Shown here: positions 1 through 8,224 of the stretch, piece by piece
How the letters are laid out: every line of letters starts with the position of its first letter
Position numbering within the stretch: position 1 is the stretch's first letter
Assembly (NCBI RefSeq): GCF_007992075.1
Contig: NZ_BJZO01000037.1
Location: forward strand, 1-39,422
DNA length: 39,422 nucleotides
DNA from: Pararhodospirillum oryzae
GTDB lineage: Bacteria; Pseudomonadota; Alphaproteobacteria; Rhodospirillales; Rhodospirillaceae
Reading direction: 5' to 3'
Position numbers and translations under genes: made by a program
The notes under the pieces: generated by a model
Databases searched by the model: none
What the model saw: only the letters and a program-made list of their open reading frames with translations
Told to the model about the DNA's origin: nothing

Positions 1-24
1 TGTGCCCAAAACGCGGGGGAGGGG

Positions 25-227
25 TGACCTTCCCCCTTGTTTCAGTCCACTCAGGGGGTGAGTGTTTGAGCTGATATCATGGCGGTGGGTGTTCTGGCGA
101 CAGGGTGATGGCTGGAGGGAGCCGGAGGCGACCGGCGGACAGCACCCCGTCGCTTCGCGGCAAACGCGGCCGGGGTAAGGTATCCAAGGCTGCTGTGCGG
201 GCGCTTCTCGTTGGAGTGGCACCGCCA
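25..227 (-). mobile_element. Truncated IS3-family insertion sequence, 3' end only
   Basis: The left part of the window holds the right end of an IS3-family element read on the minus strand. Bases 25-50 start TGACCTTCCCCCTTG and resemble the terminal inverted repeats of the IS407-like branch of IS3 elements (family knowledge from memory). Immediately inside lies the stop codon (51-53) and C-terminal coding part of the OrfB transposase. Similarity to transposase stops at about base 227, so the rest of the element, including the catalytic DDE core, is gone. The MFS gene begins 58 bases further on. The element is therefore a dead remnant and a mark of past rearrangement. Confidence 0.75.
51..227 (-). 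pseudogene. IS3-family OrfB transposase, C-terminal fragment
   Basis: The minus-strand frame encodes NEKRPHSSLGYLTPAAFAAK, the hallmark C-terminal motif of IS3-family OrfB transposases (usually YNEVRPHSSLGYLTPAEFA). Recognisable homology starts at about the Trp codon at 225-227 (WRCHSNEKRP) and ends at the TGA at 51-53. Only about 58 residues remain of a protein that is normally near 270-300 residues, and no plausible start belongs to it. It is a non-functional fragment. The tyrosine usually found before NEKRP is a serine here, consistent with decay. Confidence 0.75.
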
Positions 228-284
228 CCCTCTTGATGATCCGAGCCGAGGCCGTGGAAGGTCAAGAAAAAAGGAAAAAGATGC

Positions 285-1439
285 ATGGTCGTATCGGCCG
301 ATAGCCCGCAAACGCGCCTCGCGACGCGTTTGTCGTTTCTAGTCGCTGGCTTTGGAATCGCCTGCTGGGCGCCCTTGGTTCCCTTTGCCAAAGACAGGAT
401 CGTTGTTGAAGATGGTGTCCTTGGGCTGTTGCTGCTGTGCCTTGGTGTCGGGTCTGTAATCGCTATGATTGCCACCGGAGCTCTTGCGGCTCGCTACGGA
501 AGCAAACCGGTCATCCTTGTTGGTGGTTTCGGCTTGGCATTGATTCTTCCGACCTTGGCGGTGGTCAACACGGTCCCCTCCCTGGGACTGGCTTTAGTTG
601 CCTTCGGTGCCGCGCTGGGATCAATTGACGTTGCAATGAATATCCACGCGGTCGAAGTCGAGCGTGCCGCATCGCAGCCGCTGATGTCGGGATTTCACGG
701 CCTTTTCAGCGTTGGTGGATTCCTTGGATCGAGCTTGATGACTTTCCTGTTGTCGGTGGGGCTGCCACCATTCGATGCGACGCTGCTTTGCGCCTTGCCA
801 ATGCTTGCGGCGATGGGCCTTGCCTGGCCCCGGCTGCTCGCCGTCGTGAAGACGGAGGAAGGACCGATGTTTGCCGTTCCGCACGGGATCGTGCTGCTAC
901 TGGCAAGTCTCGCTGCGATCCTCTTTCTCGTCGAGGGTGCCATTCTTGATTGGGGGGCGCTGCTCATCCGCACGGAGAATCTGACGCCGCCAGCTCAAGC
1001 TGGAATTGGCTACATGCTGTTCTCAATCGCCATGACGACAGGCCGCCTATTGGGCGACAAGGTTGTCGCGAGGATCGGGGATGGCACCACGCTTCTGGGG
1101 GGAAGCCTCATTGCTATTAGTGGCTTCGCTCTGCTGCTGCTATCGCCCTTTGGCGTCGCCGCACTCTTCGGCTTCGTCATGATTGGTCTGGGTGCGTCCA
1201 ATCTCGTCCCGGTTTTGTTCAGAGGCGCAGGAACTCAGAAAACAATGCCGGTCGGCCTCGCGGTCGCTGCGATCACCACAATGGGCTACGCTGGTATTCT
1301 CGTCGGCCCCGCCGGGGTTGGGTTCGTCGCACATATCGTCGGCCTGAAAACCGCGTTCTGGGTGCTTGCCGGATTGGTCGGTGTCGTGGCCTTGTGCGCA
1401 CACCGCGCCACCTCCGCCAATGGCACAGCATATGACTAA
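285..1439 (+). CDS. MFS transporter, YbjJ-like
   Basis: A 384-residue integral membrane protein with about twelve hydrophobic segments, the usual size for a major facilitator. It carries GSIDVAMNIHAVEVERA followed by PLMSGFHGLFSVGG, typical of the YbjJ-like branch of MFS proteins; substrates of that branch are not well established. The ATG at 285 is preferred because the overlapping ATG at 281 runs into a stop within eight codons, and an AAGGAAA ribosome binding site lies just upstream. Codon choice is visibly less GC-biased than in the genes to the right (many T- or A-ending codons), and an IS3 remnant lies directly upstream. Horizontal acquisition is a reasonable inference. The gene appears to stand alone. 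Confidence 0.85.
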   Translation: MVVSADSPQTRLATRLSFLVAGFGIACWAPLVPFAKDRIVVEDGVLGLLLLCLGVGSVIAMIATGALAARYGSKPVILVGGFGLALILPTLAVVNTVPSLGLALVAFGAALGSIDVAMNIHAVEVERAASQPLMSGFHGLFSVGGFLGSSLMTFLLSVGLPPFDATLLCALPMLAAMGLAWPRLLAVVKTEEGPMFAVPHGIVLLLASLAAILFLVEGAILDWGALLIRTENLTPPAQAGIGYMLFSIAMTTGRLLGDKVVARIGDGTTLLGGSLIAISGFALLLLSPFGVAALFGFVMIGLGASNLVPVLFRGAGTQKTMPVGLAVAAITTMGYAGILVGPAGVGFVAHIVGLKTAFWVLAGLVGVVALCAHRATSANGTAYD

Positions 1440-1537
1440 ACAACATTTTTCCTGAAGGGTCTTCGGATTTTCATACTGATCGGGGACAACGCTAGAGGCC
1501 AAGGATCACTCTCCGGTCGTTCCAACGAGGTACCCCC

Positions 1538-1574
1538 TTTGACCTTCTCCCCAAGATCCCGAGCCCGGGTCAAA
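1538..1574. promoter_or_regulatory. Inverted repeat upstream of the copper efflux genes
   Basis: TTTGACC at 1538-1544 is mirrored exactly by GGTCAAA at 1568-1574, with 23 bases between. It lies in the 211-base gap between the MFS gene and the first gene of the copper module, so it could be an operator. The spacing and arms do not match a CueR/MerR-type operator, and no convincing -10 box follows. Regulatory meaning is inference from position only; the rest of the gap shows nothing I recognise. Confidence 0.25.
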
Positions 1575-1650
1575 CGGATTGACGGCATTCCGGTTCCAGG
1601 GTACTCCTTAACGGATCAGGCTCGGTTGCCTTTTCCGTGGATCGCAAGGC

Positions 1651-2070
1651 ATGCTTCGGCATCTGGTTTCTCTTCTTCTGATCGGCGTCATGGTTGCGGG
1701 GGTTCTGCACCCGGCGATGGCGGTTGGTCGTGTCGAGAGGGGCCTGGGTGTTGGGCAGGCGATGCATCATGCCGACCGCCATGGTGCGCCGGGCCTGTCC
1801 GCCCACATGGAGGGGCATGAAGGCATCGATTCCGTGTCCCGGTGCCCGGCGGGGCATGCGGATTGCCACCATGCCACCAGCGCCGATGCCATGGCCAAAG
1901 GGTGCGCGAGCCTGGCCGGGGGGTGCTTTCCACCCGCCGTCGAAGGGCCGGGCCCGGTGTTCCTCCCCCAACTGAGTCATGCTCCCTGGGTCCCCTGGGT
2001 TTCTCCCGCGCGGCATCTGACCGCCATTTCTCGCGATCCCGATATCCGTCCTCCCCGCGCCCTGTCCTGA
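1651..2070 (+). CDS. Small exported His/Cys-containing protein (DUF2946/CopL-like)
   Basis: A 139-residue protein with a clear Sec signal peptide (hydrophobic residues about 5-19, probable cleavage after AMA near residue 24). The predicted mature part has clustered His and four Cys (SRCPAGHADCHH, then GCASLAGGC), suitable for binding a soft metal, and ends in a proline/arginine-rich tail (RPPRALS). Small proteins of this build are often found directly before Cus-type efflux genes and have been placed in DUF2946 or CopL-like groups. That match is from memory and is not certain. An AAGG-like ribosome binding site precedes the ATG. The adaptor gene follows 63 bases later on the same strand, so co-transcription is likely. 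Confidence 0.55.
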   Translation: MLRHLVSLLLIGVMVAGVLHPAMAVGRVERGLGVGQAMHHADRHGAPGLSAHMEGHEGIDSVSRCPAGHADCHHATSADAMAKGCASLAGGCFPPAVEGPGPVFLPQLSHAPWVPWVSPARHLTAISRDPDIRPPRALS

Positions 2071-2133
2071 CCTTGCCTCGTCCGTGAAGGCTTGCCTTCG
2101 CGGTCCCTTGGTTTGCGTGCGGGAAGGACGATC

Positions 2134-3666
2134 GTGTCCAGAAAATCGCTATTGTTTGCCGCCACGGCCCTGGCCGTTGGCGTGGCGGGCGGTCTTGCCC
2201 TTGATCGGGTGAGCGGGCCGCTCCTCGCCCCCTCTGATGAGTCAGGCAAAGGGCGGAAAATCGCCTATTGGGTCGCCCCCATGGATCCCAACTACCGGCG
2301 GGACGCGCCGGGAAAGTCGCCCATGGGCATGGATCTGATCCCGGTCTACGAAGGAGAAACGCCGGGAGGCCCGGCCCCCGAAGGCGCCACCAACGACGCG
2401 GATGGGGTGCGGGTGTCTCCCGCGACCATGAACACCATCGGCGTGCGGGTCGGCGTCGCCCGTCTGGCGGAGATGGGGGCCGAGGTCCGCACCGTTGGCT
2501 CCGTCACCCAGGACGAGGACGCCACGTCCCACGTCCATGTGCGCGCCGAAGGGTGGATCGAGGATCTCCGTTTTCGGTCCCTGGGCGCGCAGGTCAGGAA
2601 GGGGGACGTGCTTTTCGCCTTCTTCTCCCGGGAACTGGCCGCCGCCTCCTGGGAATATGTCCGTGAGCTGCAACGGGGCGCTGATGCGATGACCTTCGGG
2701 GCCCGCGCGAAGCTGGAGGCCCTGGGCATCTCGGACGAACAGATCGACGAGATCCGAAAAAGCGGAAAACCCGCCAAGCTGATCAAGGTTCATGCTCCCC
2801 GGGACGGGGTCCTCGTCCAGTTGGGCGTGGGCGAGGGGATGTTCATCCGCCCCGACCAGACGATCATGACCCTGTCGGATCTGACCTCCATCTGGGTGAT
2901 TGCCGACGTCGTCGAAAGCCAGATCGCCCGGGTCACGCCGGGCATGGAGGCGGAGGCGACCCTGGCTCACCTGCCGGGCAGGGTCTGGCGCGGCACGGTC
3001 GATTACATCTATCCCGAACTCGATCCCGCGACCCGGACGGCCCGGGTTCGCCTGCGTTTCGCCAATCCGGACCTGGCGCTGCGTCCGAACATGTTCGCCG
3101 ATGTCACCTTGAAGGCTCCGCCCCGAACCAACGTCCTCACCGTTCCCACCGAAGCCGTGATCCGTGTCCAGGGGGGCGACCGCGTGGTGCTGGATTTGGG
3201 CGAAGGACGCTTCCGCTCCCGTCCCGTGACGGTTGGGGAGCGGTGGAACGGATTGACCGAAATTCGCGATGGGCTGGCGCAAGGGGACCGCATCGTCCTT
3301 TCCGGGCAGTTCCTGATCGATTCCGAAGCCAGTCTGCTTGCCGGATTGGCCCGCATGGAGGATCCCGCGCCGGAAGCCCGGCACCAGGACCATCCGGACC
3401 ACGGCGCCCTGTCGGAGGTCATCGCCGAGACAAAAGCGACCCTCAACGCCATTGACCTTGAAAAGGGCGTGATCAACGTCAGCCATGAACCGATTCCGGT
3501 CCTTGGCTGGCCCGCCATGACCATGGATTTCAGCCTGTCCGATGGGGTCGACCGCGCCACCCTGCCGAAGGCGGGAAGCGCCATTACCCTGGGGATTGGC
3601 AAGGCCGCCGACGGTGGTTTCGTTGCCGTGCGGGTGACCTCCGGGCAGGGGGAGGGCGCCCGATGA
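2134..3666 (+). CDS. cusB: Copper/silver RND efflux adaptor CusB with fused CusF domain
   Basis: Periplasmic membrane fusion protein linking the CusA pump to an outer-membrane channel. The GTG at 2134 is chosen because GGAAGGA lies five bases upstream and the hydrophobic anchor starts at once; an in-frame TTG at 2092 lacks such a site. From the GTG the protein has 510 residues. Domains seen: N-terminal membrane anchor (about 4-18), a metal-binding motif YWVAPMDP...PGKSPMGMDLIPVY (about 45-72) with Met in place of the usual Cys, then barrel-sandwich and beta-barrel regions. At the C-terminus is a CusF-like domain with H451, W459, M462 and M464, spaced as in CusF. The stop overlaps the CusA start (ATGA), indicating translational coupling. 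Confidence 0.9.
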   Translation: MSRKSLLFAATALAVGVAGGLALDRVSGPLLAPSDESGKGRKIAYWVAPMDPNYRRDAPGKSPMGMDLIPVYEGETPGGPAPEGATNDADGVRVSPATMNTIGVRVGVARLAEMGAEVRTVGSVTQDEDATSHVHVRAEGWIEDLRFRSLGAQVRKGDVLFAFFSRELAAASWEYVRELQRGADAMTFGARAKLEALGISDEQIDEIRKSGKPAKLIKVHAPRDGVLVQLGVGEGMFIRPDQTIMTLSDLTSIWVIADVVESQIARVTPGMEAEATLAHLPGRVWRGTVDYIYPELDPATRTARVRLRFANPDLALRPNMFADVTLKAPPRTNVLTVPTEAVIRVQGGDRVVLDLGEGRFRSRPVTVGERWNGLTEIRDGLAQGDRIVLSGQFLIDSEASLLAGLARMEDPAPEARHQDHPDHGALSEVIAETKATLNAIDLEKGVINVSHEPIPVLGWPAMTMDFSLSDGVDRATLPKAGSAITLGIGKAADGGFVAVRVTSGQGEGAR

Positions 3667-6600
3667 TCGCCGCCCTTATCCGCTGGTCCCTGGAGAATCG
3701 GTTCCTGGTGGTTGTCCTGACCGGCTTGCTGATCGTGGGCGGCGTCTGGGCCCTGCGCACCACCCCGGTGGACGCCCTGCCAGACCTGTCGGACGTCCAG
3801 GTCATTGTCCGCACCTCCTACCCCGGGCAGGCGCCCCAGGTGATCGAGGATCAGATAACCTATCCCCTGGCCACGGCCATGCTCTCCGTGCCCGGTGCCC
3901 GCACGGTGCGCGGCTATTCCATGTTTGGCGACAGCTACGTCTATATCCTCTTCGAGGACGGGACAGACCTTTATTGGGCCCGCTCCCGGGTTCTGGAATA
4001 CCTCTCCCGGGTGGCGCCCCGCCTGCCCGCCGGGGTCAATCCGGCCCTGGGGCCCGACGCGACGGGGGTGGGCTGGGTCTACCAATACGCCCTGGTCGAC
4101 CGCACGGGAAACCATGACCTCTCGCAACTGCGCTCGATCCAGGACTGGTTCTTGAAGTACGAGCTGCAAACCGTCCCAGGCGTGGCCGAGGTTGCGACCA
4201 TTGGCGGCATGGTCAAGCAATATCAGGTGGTGGTGGATCCTCAACGGTTGCGGGCCTTCAACCTGCCCCTGTCCACGGTGACAAGCGCCATCAAAAAGGC
4301 CAACCAGGAAACCGGAGGCTCGGTCGTGGAGATCGCCGAGGCCGAATACATGGTCCGGGCCAGCGGGTACATCGACGAGGTTGCCGACCTGGAGGCGGTG
4401 CCCCTGCGGGCCAGCGCCGGGGGAACGCCTGTTTTGCTTTCCGACGTCGCCCAAATCCGCCTGGGGCCGGAACTGCGCCGGGGCCTGGGCGAACTGGACG
4501 GGGAGGGCGAAGCCGTTGGCGGCGTGATCATCATGCGCTGGGGTGAAAACGCCCTGACAACCATCGAGGCCGTGAAGGAGCGGCTTGATACCCTGCGCCA
4601 GGGTTTGCCCAAGGGGGTGGAGATCGTTCCCACCTACGACCGCTCGGGTCTGATCGAACGGGCCATCGACAACCTGACCCATAAGCTGGTCGAGGAAATG
4701 ATCGTGGTCGTCCTGGTCTGCGCCGTTTTCCTTTTGCACCTGCGCTCCTCCCTGGTCGTGGTGCTTTTCCTGCCTTTGGGGATCCTGGCGGCTTTCATCG
4801 TCATGCGGCTCCAGGGCATCAACGCCAACATCATGTCCCTGGGCGGCATCGCCATCGCCATTGGCGCCATGGTCGATGCTGCCATCGTGATGATTGAAAA
4901 CCTCCACCGCAAAATCGAGACCACGCCCCTGACCAGGGAAAACCGCTGGGCCGTGGTGGCCGAGGCGACACAGGAGGTGGGGCCGGCCCTGTTCTTTTCC
5001 CTGCTGATCATTACCGTCAGTTTCGTGCCGGTCTTCGCCCTGGAAGCCCAGGAAGGCCGCATGTTCAAGCCCCTGGCCTTCACCAAGACCTACGCCATGG
5101 GGGCGGCGTCGATCCTGTCGGTTACCCTGGTGCCCGTCTTGATGGGCTGGTTCATTCGCGGCAAGCACATCATTGCCGAATCCCGCAACCCGGTGAGCCG
5201 GTTCTTCATCTGGCTCTATCGCCCCCTGCTCACGGGGGTTTCGCGCCATCCCCTGGTGATGGTCGTTCTGGCCGGGGCCCTGACGGCGGGCAGTGTCTAC
5301 CCTTTGTCCAAGCTGGGCTCGGAGTTCATGCCGGAGCTGGACGAGGGTGATTTATTGTACATGCCCAGCCTGTTCCCGGCCGTGTCCGTGGGCAAGGCCG
5401 GCGAAATCCTGCAACAGACCGACCGCTTGATCCGTACCCTGCCCGAGGTGGAAAGCGTTTACGGCAAGGTGGGCCGGGCCGAGACGGCCACGGATCCCGC
5501 TCCCCTGACCATGGTGGAAACCACCATCCGCCTGAAGCCCCGGGACCAGTGGCGCCCGGGCATGACCATGGCGGGGATCCGCGCGGAACTTGATCGCATC
5601 GTCCAGGTTCCGGGGGTGACCAACGTCTGGATCATGCCCATCAAGAACCGGTTGGACATGCTGGCCACGGGCGTGAAAACCCCCGTGGGGATCAAGGTTT
5701 CCGGTCCGGACCTGGTGGAAATCGGTCGCCTCGCGGCAGCCATCGAAGGCGCCATCAAGGGCGTGCCCGGCACCACTTCGGCCTACGCGGAACGGACGGT
5801 GGGCGGGCGTTATTTGCAGGTGGATATCAATCGCCTGGCCGCCGCCCGCCATGGCCTGTCCATCGCCGAGGTTCAGGACGTGATCCGCTCCGCCATTGGT
5901 GGGATCGAGGTGTCGGAAACCATCGAGGGGCTGGAGCGCTACCCCATCAATGTCCGCTACCCTTACGACGATCGCTCCAGTCCGGAAGCCATTCGCGACC
6001 TGCCCATGGTCACGCCCTCGGGCGCCCATATCACCCTGGGCGATGTGGCCTCCATCCGGGTGGAGGATGGCCCGGGCATGATCCGCTCGGAAAATGCCCG
6101 GCTTAACGGCTGGGTCTACGTGGACATCGCCGGGCGTGACCTGGGCGGTTACGTGGCCGAGGCCCGCCAGGTGGTGCGCGACGCGGTTCCCTTGCCTCCC
6201 GGGTACTCGGTGGCCTGGTCGGGCCAGTTTGAATTCCTCGAACGCGCCCAGGAGCGGCTGGGGATGATCGTCCCCGTGGTTGTGCTGCTGATCATCGTTC
6301 TTCTGTACATGGCCTTCCGGCGCGCCTTGGACGTGGTGACCATCGTGGGAACCCTGCCCGTGGCCTTGTCGGGCGGTGTCTGGCTGCTTTGGCTGCTGGA
6401 CTTCGATCTCTCCGTGGCCGTGGTCGTCGGGTTCATTGCCCTGGCCGGGGTCGCCGTGGAAACGGCGATCCTCATGCAGGTTTACTTGAACATCGCGCTT
6501 GACAAACGCCGGGCCGTGGCCCGGGCCGAGGGGCGCCCGGTGACCATGGAGGATGTGCAAGCCGCCGTGACCGAGGGCGCCTTGCTTCGCTTGCGTCCCA

Positions 6601-6830
6601 AGCTCATGACCGTCGCGACGATTTTCGCGGGCCTGCTGCCCATCATGCATGGGGCGGGCACGGGATCGGATGTCATGCGCCGGATCGCCGCCCCCATGGT
6701 CGGCGGCATGGCGACCGCTACCGTGCTGACCTTGTTCGTCATTCCGGCGGTTTTCATCCTGGTCAACAAGATCCGGGGGATCCGGGACCCCCGGGCTCCT
6801 TCGACCGCCTCTTCCTCGCCGGCCCCTTAG
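3663..6830 (+). CDS. cusA: Copper/silver RND efflux pump CusA
   Basis: Inner-membrane proton-driven pump of the heavy-metal RND (HME) family, 1055 residues, full length. The three methionines that pass Cu(I)/Ag(I) through the periplasmic domain of E. coli CusA (M573, M623, M672) are present as M567 (LLYMPS), M617 (LTMVETT) and M666 (LDMLATG) with identical spacing. The proton-relay aspartate of TM4 is D405 (GAMVDAAIVMIEN). These residues indicate a monovalent-cation (Cu/Ag) pump rather than a CzcA-type divalent one. The start overlaps the cusB stop by four bases. cusF follows after 83 bases that contain a palindromic repeat. No outer-membrane channel gene (cusC) is in the window. Confidence 0.95.
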   Translation: MIAALIRWSLENRFLVVVLTGLLIVGGVWALRTTPVDALPDLSDVQVIVRTSYPGQAPQVIEDQITYPLATAMLSVPGARTVRGYSMFGDSYVYILFEDGTDLYWARSRVLEYLSRVAPRLPAGVNPALGPDATGVGWVYQYALVDRTGNHDLSQLRSIQDWFLKYELQTVPGVAEVATIGGMVKQYQVVVDPQRLRAFNLPLSTVTSAIKKANQETGGSVVEIAEAEYMVRASGYIDEVADLEAVPLRASAGGTPVLLSDVAQIRLGPELRRGLGELDGEGEAVGGVIIMRWGENALTTIEAVKERLDTLRQGLPKGVEIVPTYDRSGLIERAIDNLTHKLVEEMIVVVLVCAVFLLHLRSSLVVVLFLPLGILAAFIVMRLQGINANIMSLGGIAIAIGAMVDAAIVMIENLHRKIETTPLTRENRWAVVAEATQEVGPALFFSLLIITVSFVPVFALEAQEGRMFKPLAFTKTYAMGAASILSVTLVPVLMGWFIRGKHIIAESRNPVSRFFIWLYRPLLTGVSRHPLVMVVLAGALTAGSVYPLSKLGSEFMPELDEGDLLYMPSLFPAVSVGKAGEILQQTDRLIRTLPEVESVYGKVGRAETATDPAPLTMVETTIRLKPRDQWRPGMTMAGIRAELDRIVQVPGVTNVWIMPIKNRLDMLATGVKTPVGIKVSGPDLVEIGRLAAAIEGAIKGVPGTTSAYAERTVGGRYLQVDINRLAAARHGLSIAEVQDVIRSAIGGIEVSETIEGLERYPINVRYPYDDRSSPEAIRDLPMVTPSGAHITLGDVASIRVEDGPGMIRSENARLNGWVYVDIAGRDLGGYVAEARQVVRDAVPLPPGYSVAWSGQFEFLERAQERLGMIVPVVVLLIIVLLYMAFRRALDVVTIVGTLPVALSGGVWLLWLLDFDLSVAVVVGFIALAGVAVETAILMQVYLNIALDKRRAVARAEGRPVTMEDVQAAVTEGALLRLRPKLMTVATIFAGLLPIMHGAGTGSDVMRRIAAPMVGGMATATVLTLFVIPAVFILVNKIRGIRDPRAPSTASSSPAP

Positions 6831-6853
6831 TGTCTGTCCGTTTCACGCTGGGC

Positions 6854-6895
6854 TTACCCGAAAGTTCATTCCTGGTTTTCGGGTTTCACTCTAAT
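6854..6895 (+). repeat. Palindromic repeat copy between cusA and cusF
   Basis: Arms ACCCGAAA (6856-6863) and TTTCGGGT (6877-6884) form an inverted repeat followed by TTCACTCTAA. The layout matches the copies at 12810-12857, 26531-26701, 34913-34954 and 35520-35561: a CCGAAA arm, a short spacer, a TTTCGG arm, then a TCACTCTAA-like tail. The spacer is the most divergent of the clear copies. It lies in the leader of cusF and could affect mRNA stability between cusA and cusF, which is inference. Confidence 0.65.
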
Positions 6896-6913
6896 ATAAC
6901 GGGAAAACCACCC

Positions 6914-7267
6914 ATGAAATCCGTTCTGATCGCCGCGACCTTCGTGATCGTTTCCGCCACCAGCGCCGTCGCCCAGATGTCCCACGACGGCAACCACGAT
7001 GGCAACCATGATGGCGGCCACCATATGATGACCGCCTCCCCCGTGATCGAGGGTGTGGGGACCATCAACGCCGTGGACAGGGCAAAGCGTACCGTGAACG
7101 TCACCCACGACCCCATCGGGGCCTTGGGGTGGCCCGGCATGACCATGGACTTCACCGTGGCCGAAGGCGTGGACATGAGCACGCTGGCCGAGGGCGAGGC
7201 CATCGCGTTCTCCTTGTCCCGGGGAAACGATGGCATCTACAGGATTGACGCTCTCAAGGGGCGCTGA
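6914..7267 (+). CDS. cusF: Periplasmic copper chaperone CusF
   Basis: Periplasmic metallochaperone that passes Cu(I)/Ag(I) to the CusBA complex. The protein has 117 residues. It has a signal peptide cleaved near residue 20 (AVA), a His-rich linker (SHDGNHDGNHDGGHH), and an OB-fold CusF domain with H65, W73, M76 and M78. The spacing (8, 3, 2) is exactly that of the E. coli ligands H36, W44, M47, M49. The ATG at 6914 starts the signal peptide; an in-frame upstream ATG at 6830 would add 28 residues encoded by the palindromic repeat and spoil the signal peptide. It is last in the copper module and is followed by a strong hairpin. Confidence 0.92.
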   Translation: MKSVLIAATFVIVSATSAVAQMSHDGNHDGNHDGGHHMMTASPVIEGVGTINAVDRAKRTVNVTHDPIGALGWPGMTMDFTVAEGVDMSTLAEGEAIAFSLSRGNDGIYRIDALKGR

Positions 7268-7293
7268 TCCGGGACTGGCTGTTGGCCGCGGAT

Positions 7294-7333
7294 GGGGGTG
7301 TCCGTCGCTTGTTTCCGGGCGACGGATGCCCCC
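7294..7333. terminator. Strong hairpin between convergent cusF and SDR genes
   Basis: GGGGGTGTCCGTCGC (7294-7308) pairs with GCGACGGATGCCCCC (7319-7333), a 15-bp stem with two G-U pairs and a 10-base loop. No U-tract follows on either strand, so it is not a textbook intrinsic terminator. Its place between converging genes suggests a bidirectional transcription barrier or 3'-end stabiliser. Confidence 0.5.
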
Positions 7334-7440
7334 GAACCGGTGTCTTTTCGCTTCAGGGCAAGGCGGGGGAGAGGAGGGAGCCTCCCGCGCCCCATGGGCA
7401 TGGGGCGTGCGCGGTCGGGGCGTGGGCGGGCAAGCGGGGA

Positions 7441-8214
7441 TCAGGGCTTGCGCGGCGTGCGGCGGGTGAGGGCGTCGGCCCACGGATCGGGCAGGGCGGC
7501 CACCAGGCGGGCCACCCAGACGAGTGGTCCGGGAAAGGCGATGCGGCCCCGGTCGGCGGCCAGGGCGCGGCGGATGAGGGCGGCGGCCGGGTCCGGGTCC
7601 ATCAGGAAGGGCATGGGGAAGGGATTGACAGCGGTCATGGGGGTGCGCACGAAGCCCGGGCAGATGACCGAAACCCCCACGCCATCGGCGGCCAGCAAGC
7701 CGCGCAACCCTTCGCCCCATACCCGCACCGCCGCCTTGCTCGCGCAGTAGGCGGGAGCGCCGGGAAAACCGCGAAAGCCGGCCAGCGAGGCCATGAGGGC
7801 AATCTGGCCGGCCTTGCGGGCCTGGAAGCGGGGGATGAGGGGCATCACGGTGTTCAAAACGCCGTCCAGATTGGTGGTGAACATCCGGCGGGTGTGGTCC
7901 TCGGTTTCGGTGCCGCCCGCCGTCCCTCCCGAAATGCCGGCGTTGGCGATGACCAGGTCCAGGGGCTGGCGGGTGTCGGCGTGCGTGACCCACGCGGCCA
8001 TGGCGTCGCGCTGGCCCACGTCGATGATCCCGGTTTCCACGTCCGCCCCTTGCGCGCGGCAGGCGTCGGCGACCCGGGCCAGCGGATCGTCCCGGCGCGC
8101 GCCCAGGACCAGACGCTGGCCCGGCGCGGCGTAGGCCCGGGCCAGGGCCGCCCCCAGGCCGGACGATGCCCCGGTGATCAGAATCGAACACGCGGGGCGG
8201 ATGGGGCGGGCCAT
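7441..8214 (-). CDS. SDR family NAD(P)-dependent oxidoreductase
   Basis: A 257-residue classical short-chain dehydrogenase/reductase. The cofactor motif TGASSGLG is at residues 14-21, NAG at about 90-92, and the catalytic YxxxK appears as YCASK. The PG motif after the active site (CPGFVRTPM) is also present. The family reduces or oxidises carbonyl/hydroxyl groups with NAD(P)(H); the substrate cannot be told. The ATG is preceded by GAGGA at suitable spacing. It starts 10 bases after the hemW stop, so it is the last gene of the rph-rdgB-hemW transcription unit. A functional link to haem or nucleotide metabolism is not shown. Confidence 0.88.
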   Translation of the reverse strand: MARPIRPACSILITGASSGLGAALARAYAAPGQRLVLGARRDDPLARVADACRAQGADVETGIIDVGQRDAMAAWVTHADTRQPLDLVIANAGISGGTAGGTETEDHTRRMFTTNLDGVLNTVMPLIPRFQARKAGQIALMASLAGFRGFPGAPAYCASKAAVRVWGEGLRGLLAADGVGVSVICPGFVRTPMTAVNPFPMPFLMDPDPAAALIRRALAADRGRIAFPGPLVWVARLVAALPDPWADALTRRTPRKP

Positions 8215-8224
8215 GGGCGGGTCC

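Noticed and set aside
1-284. Complete, active insertion sequence
   Set aside because: Only the C-terminal 58 or so codons of OrfB and one terminal repeat remain; the catalytic core and second repeat are absent.
1538-1574. CueR/MerR-type operator for the copper genes
   Set aside because: The inverted repeat TTTGACC/GGTCAAA has the wrong sequence and spacing for CueR, and no 19-20 bp spaced -35/-10 pair surrounds it. It is kept only as a low-confidence inverted repeat.
2092-2133. TTG start for cusB at 2092
   Set aside because: It has no good ribosome binding site and adds a charged stretch before the membrane anchor, whereas GTG 2134 has GGAAGGA at good spacing.
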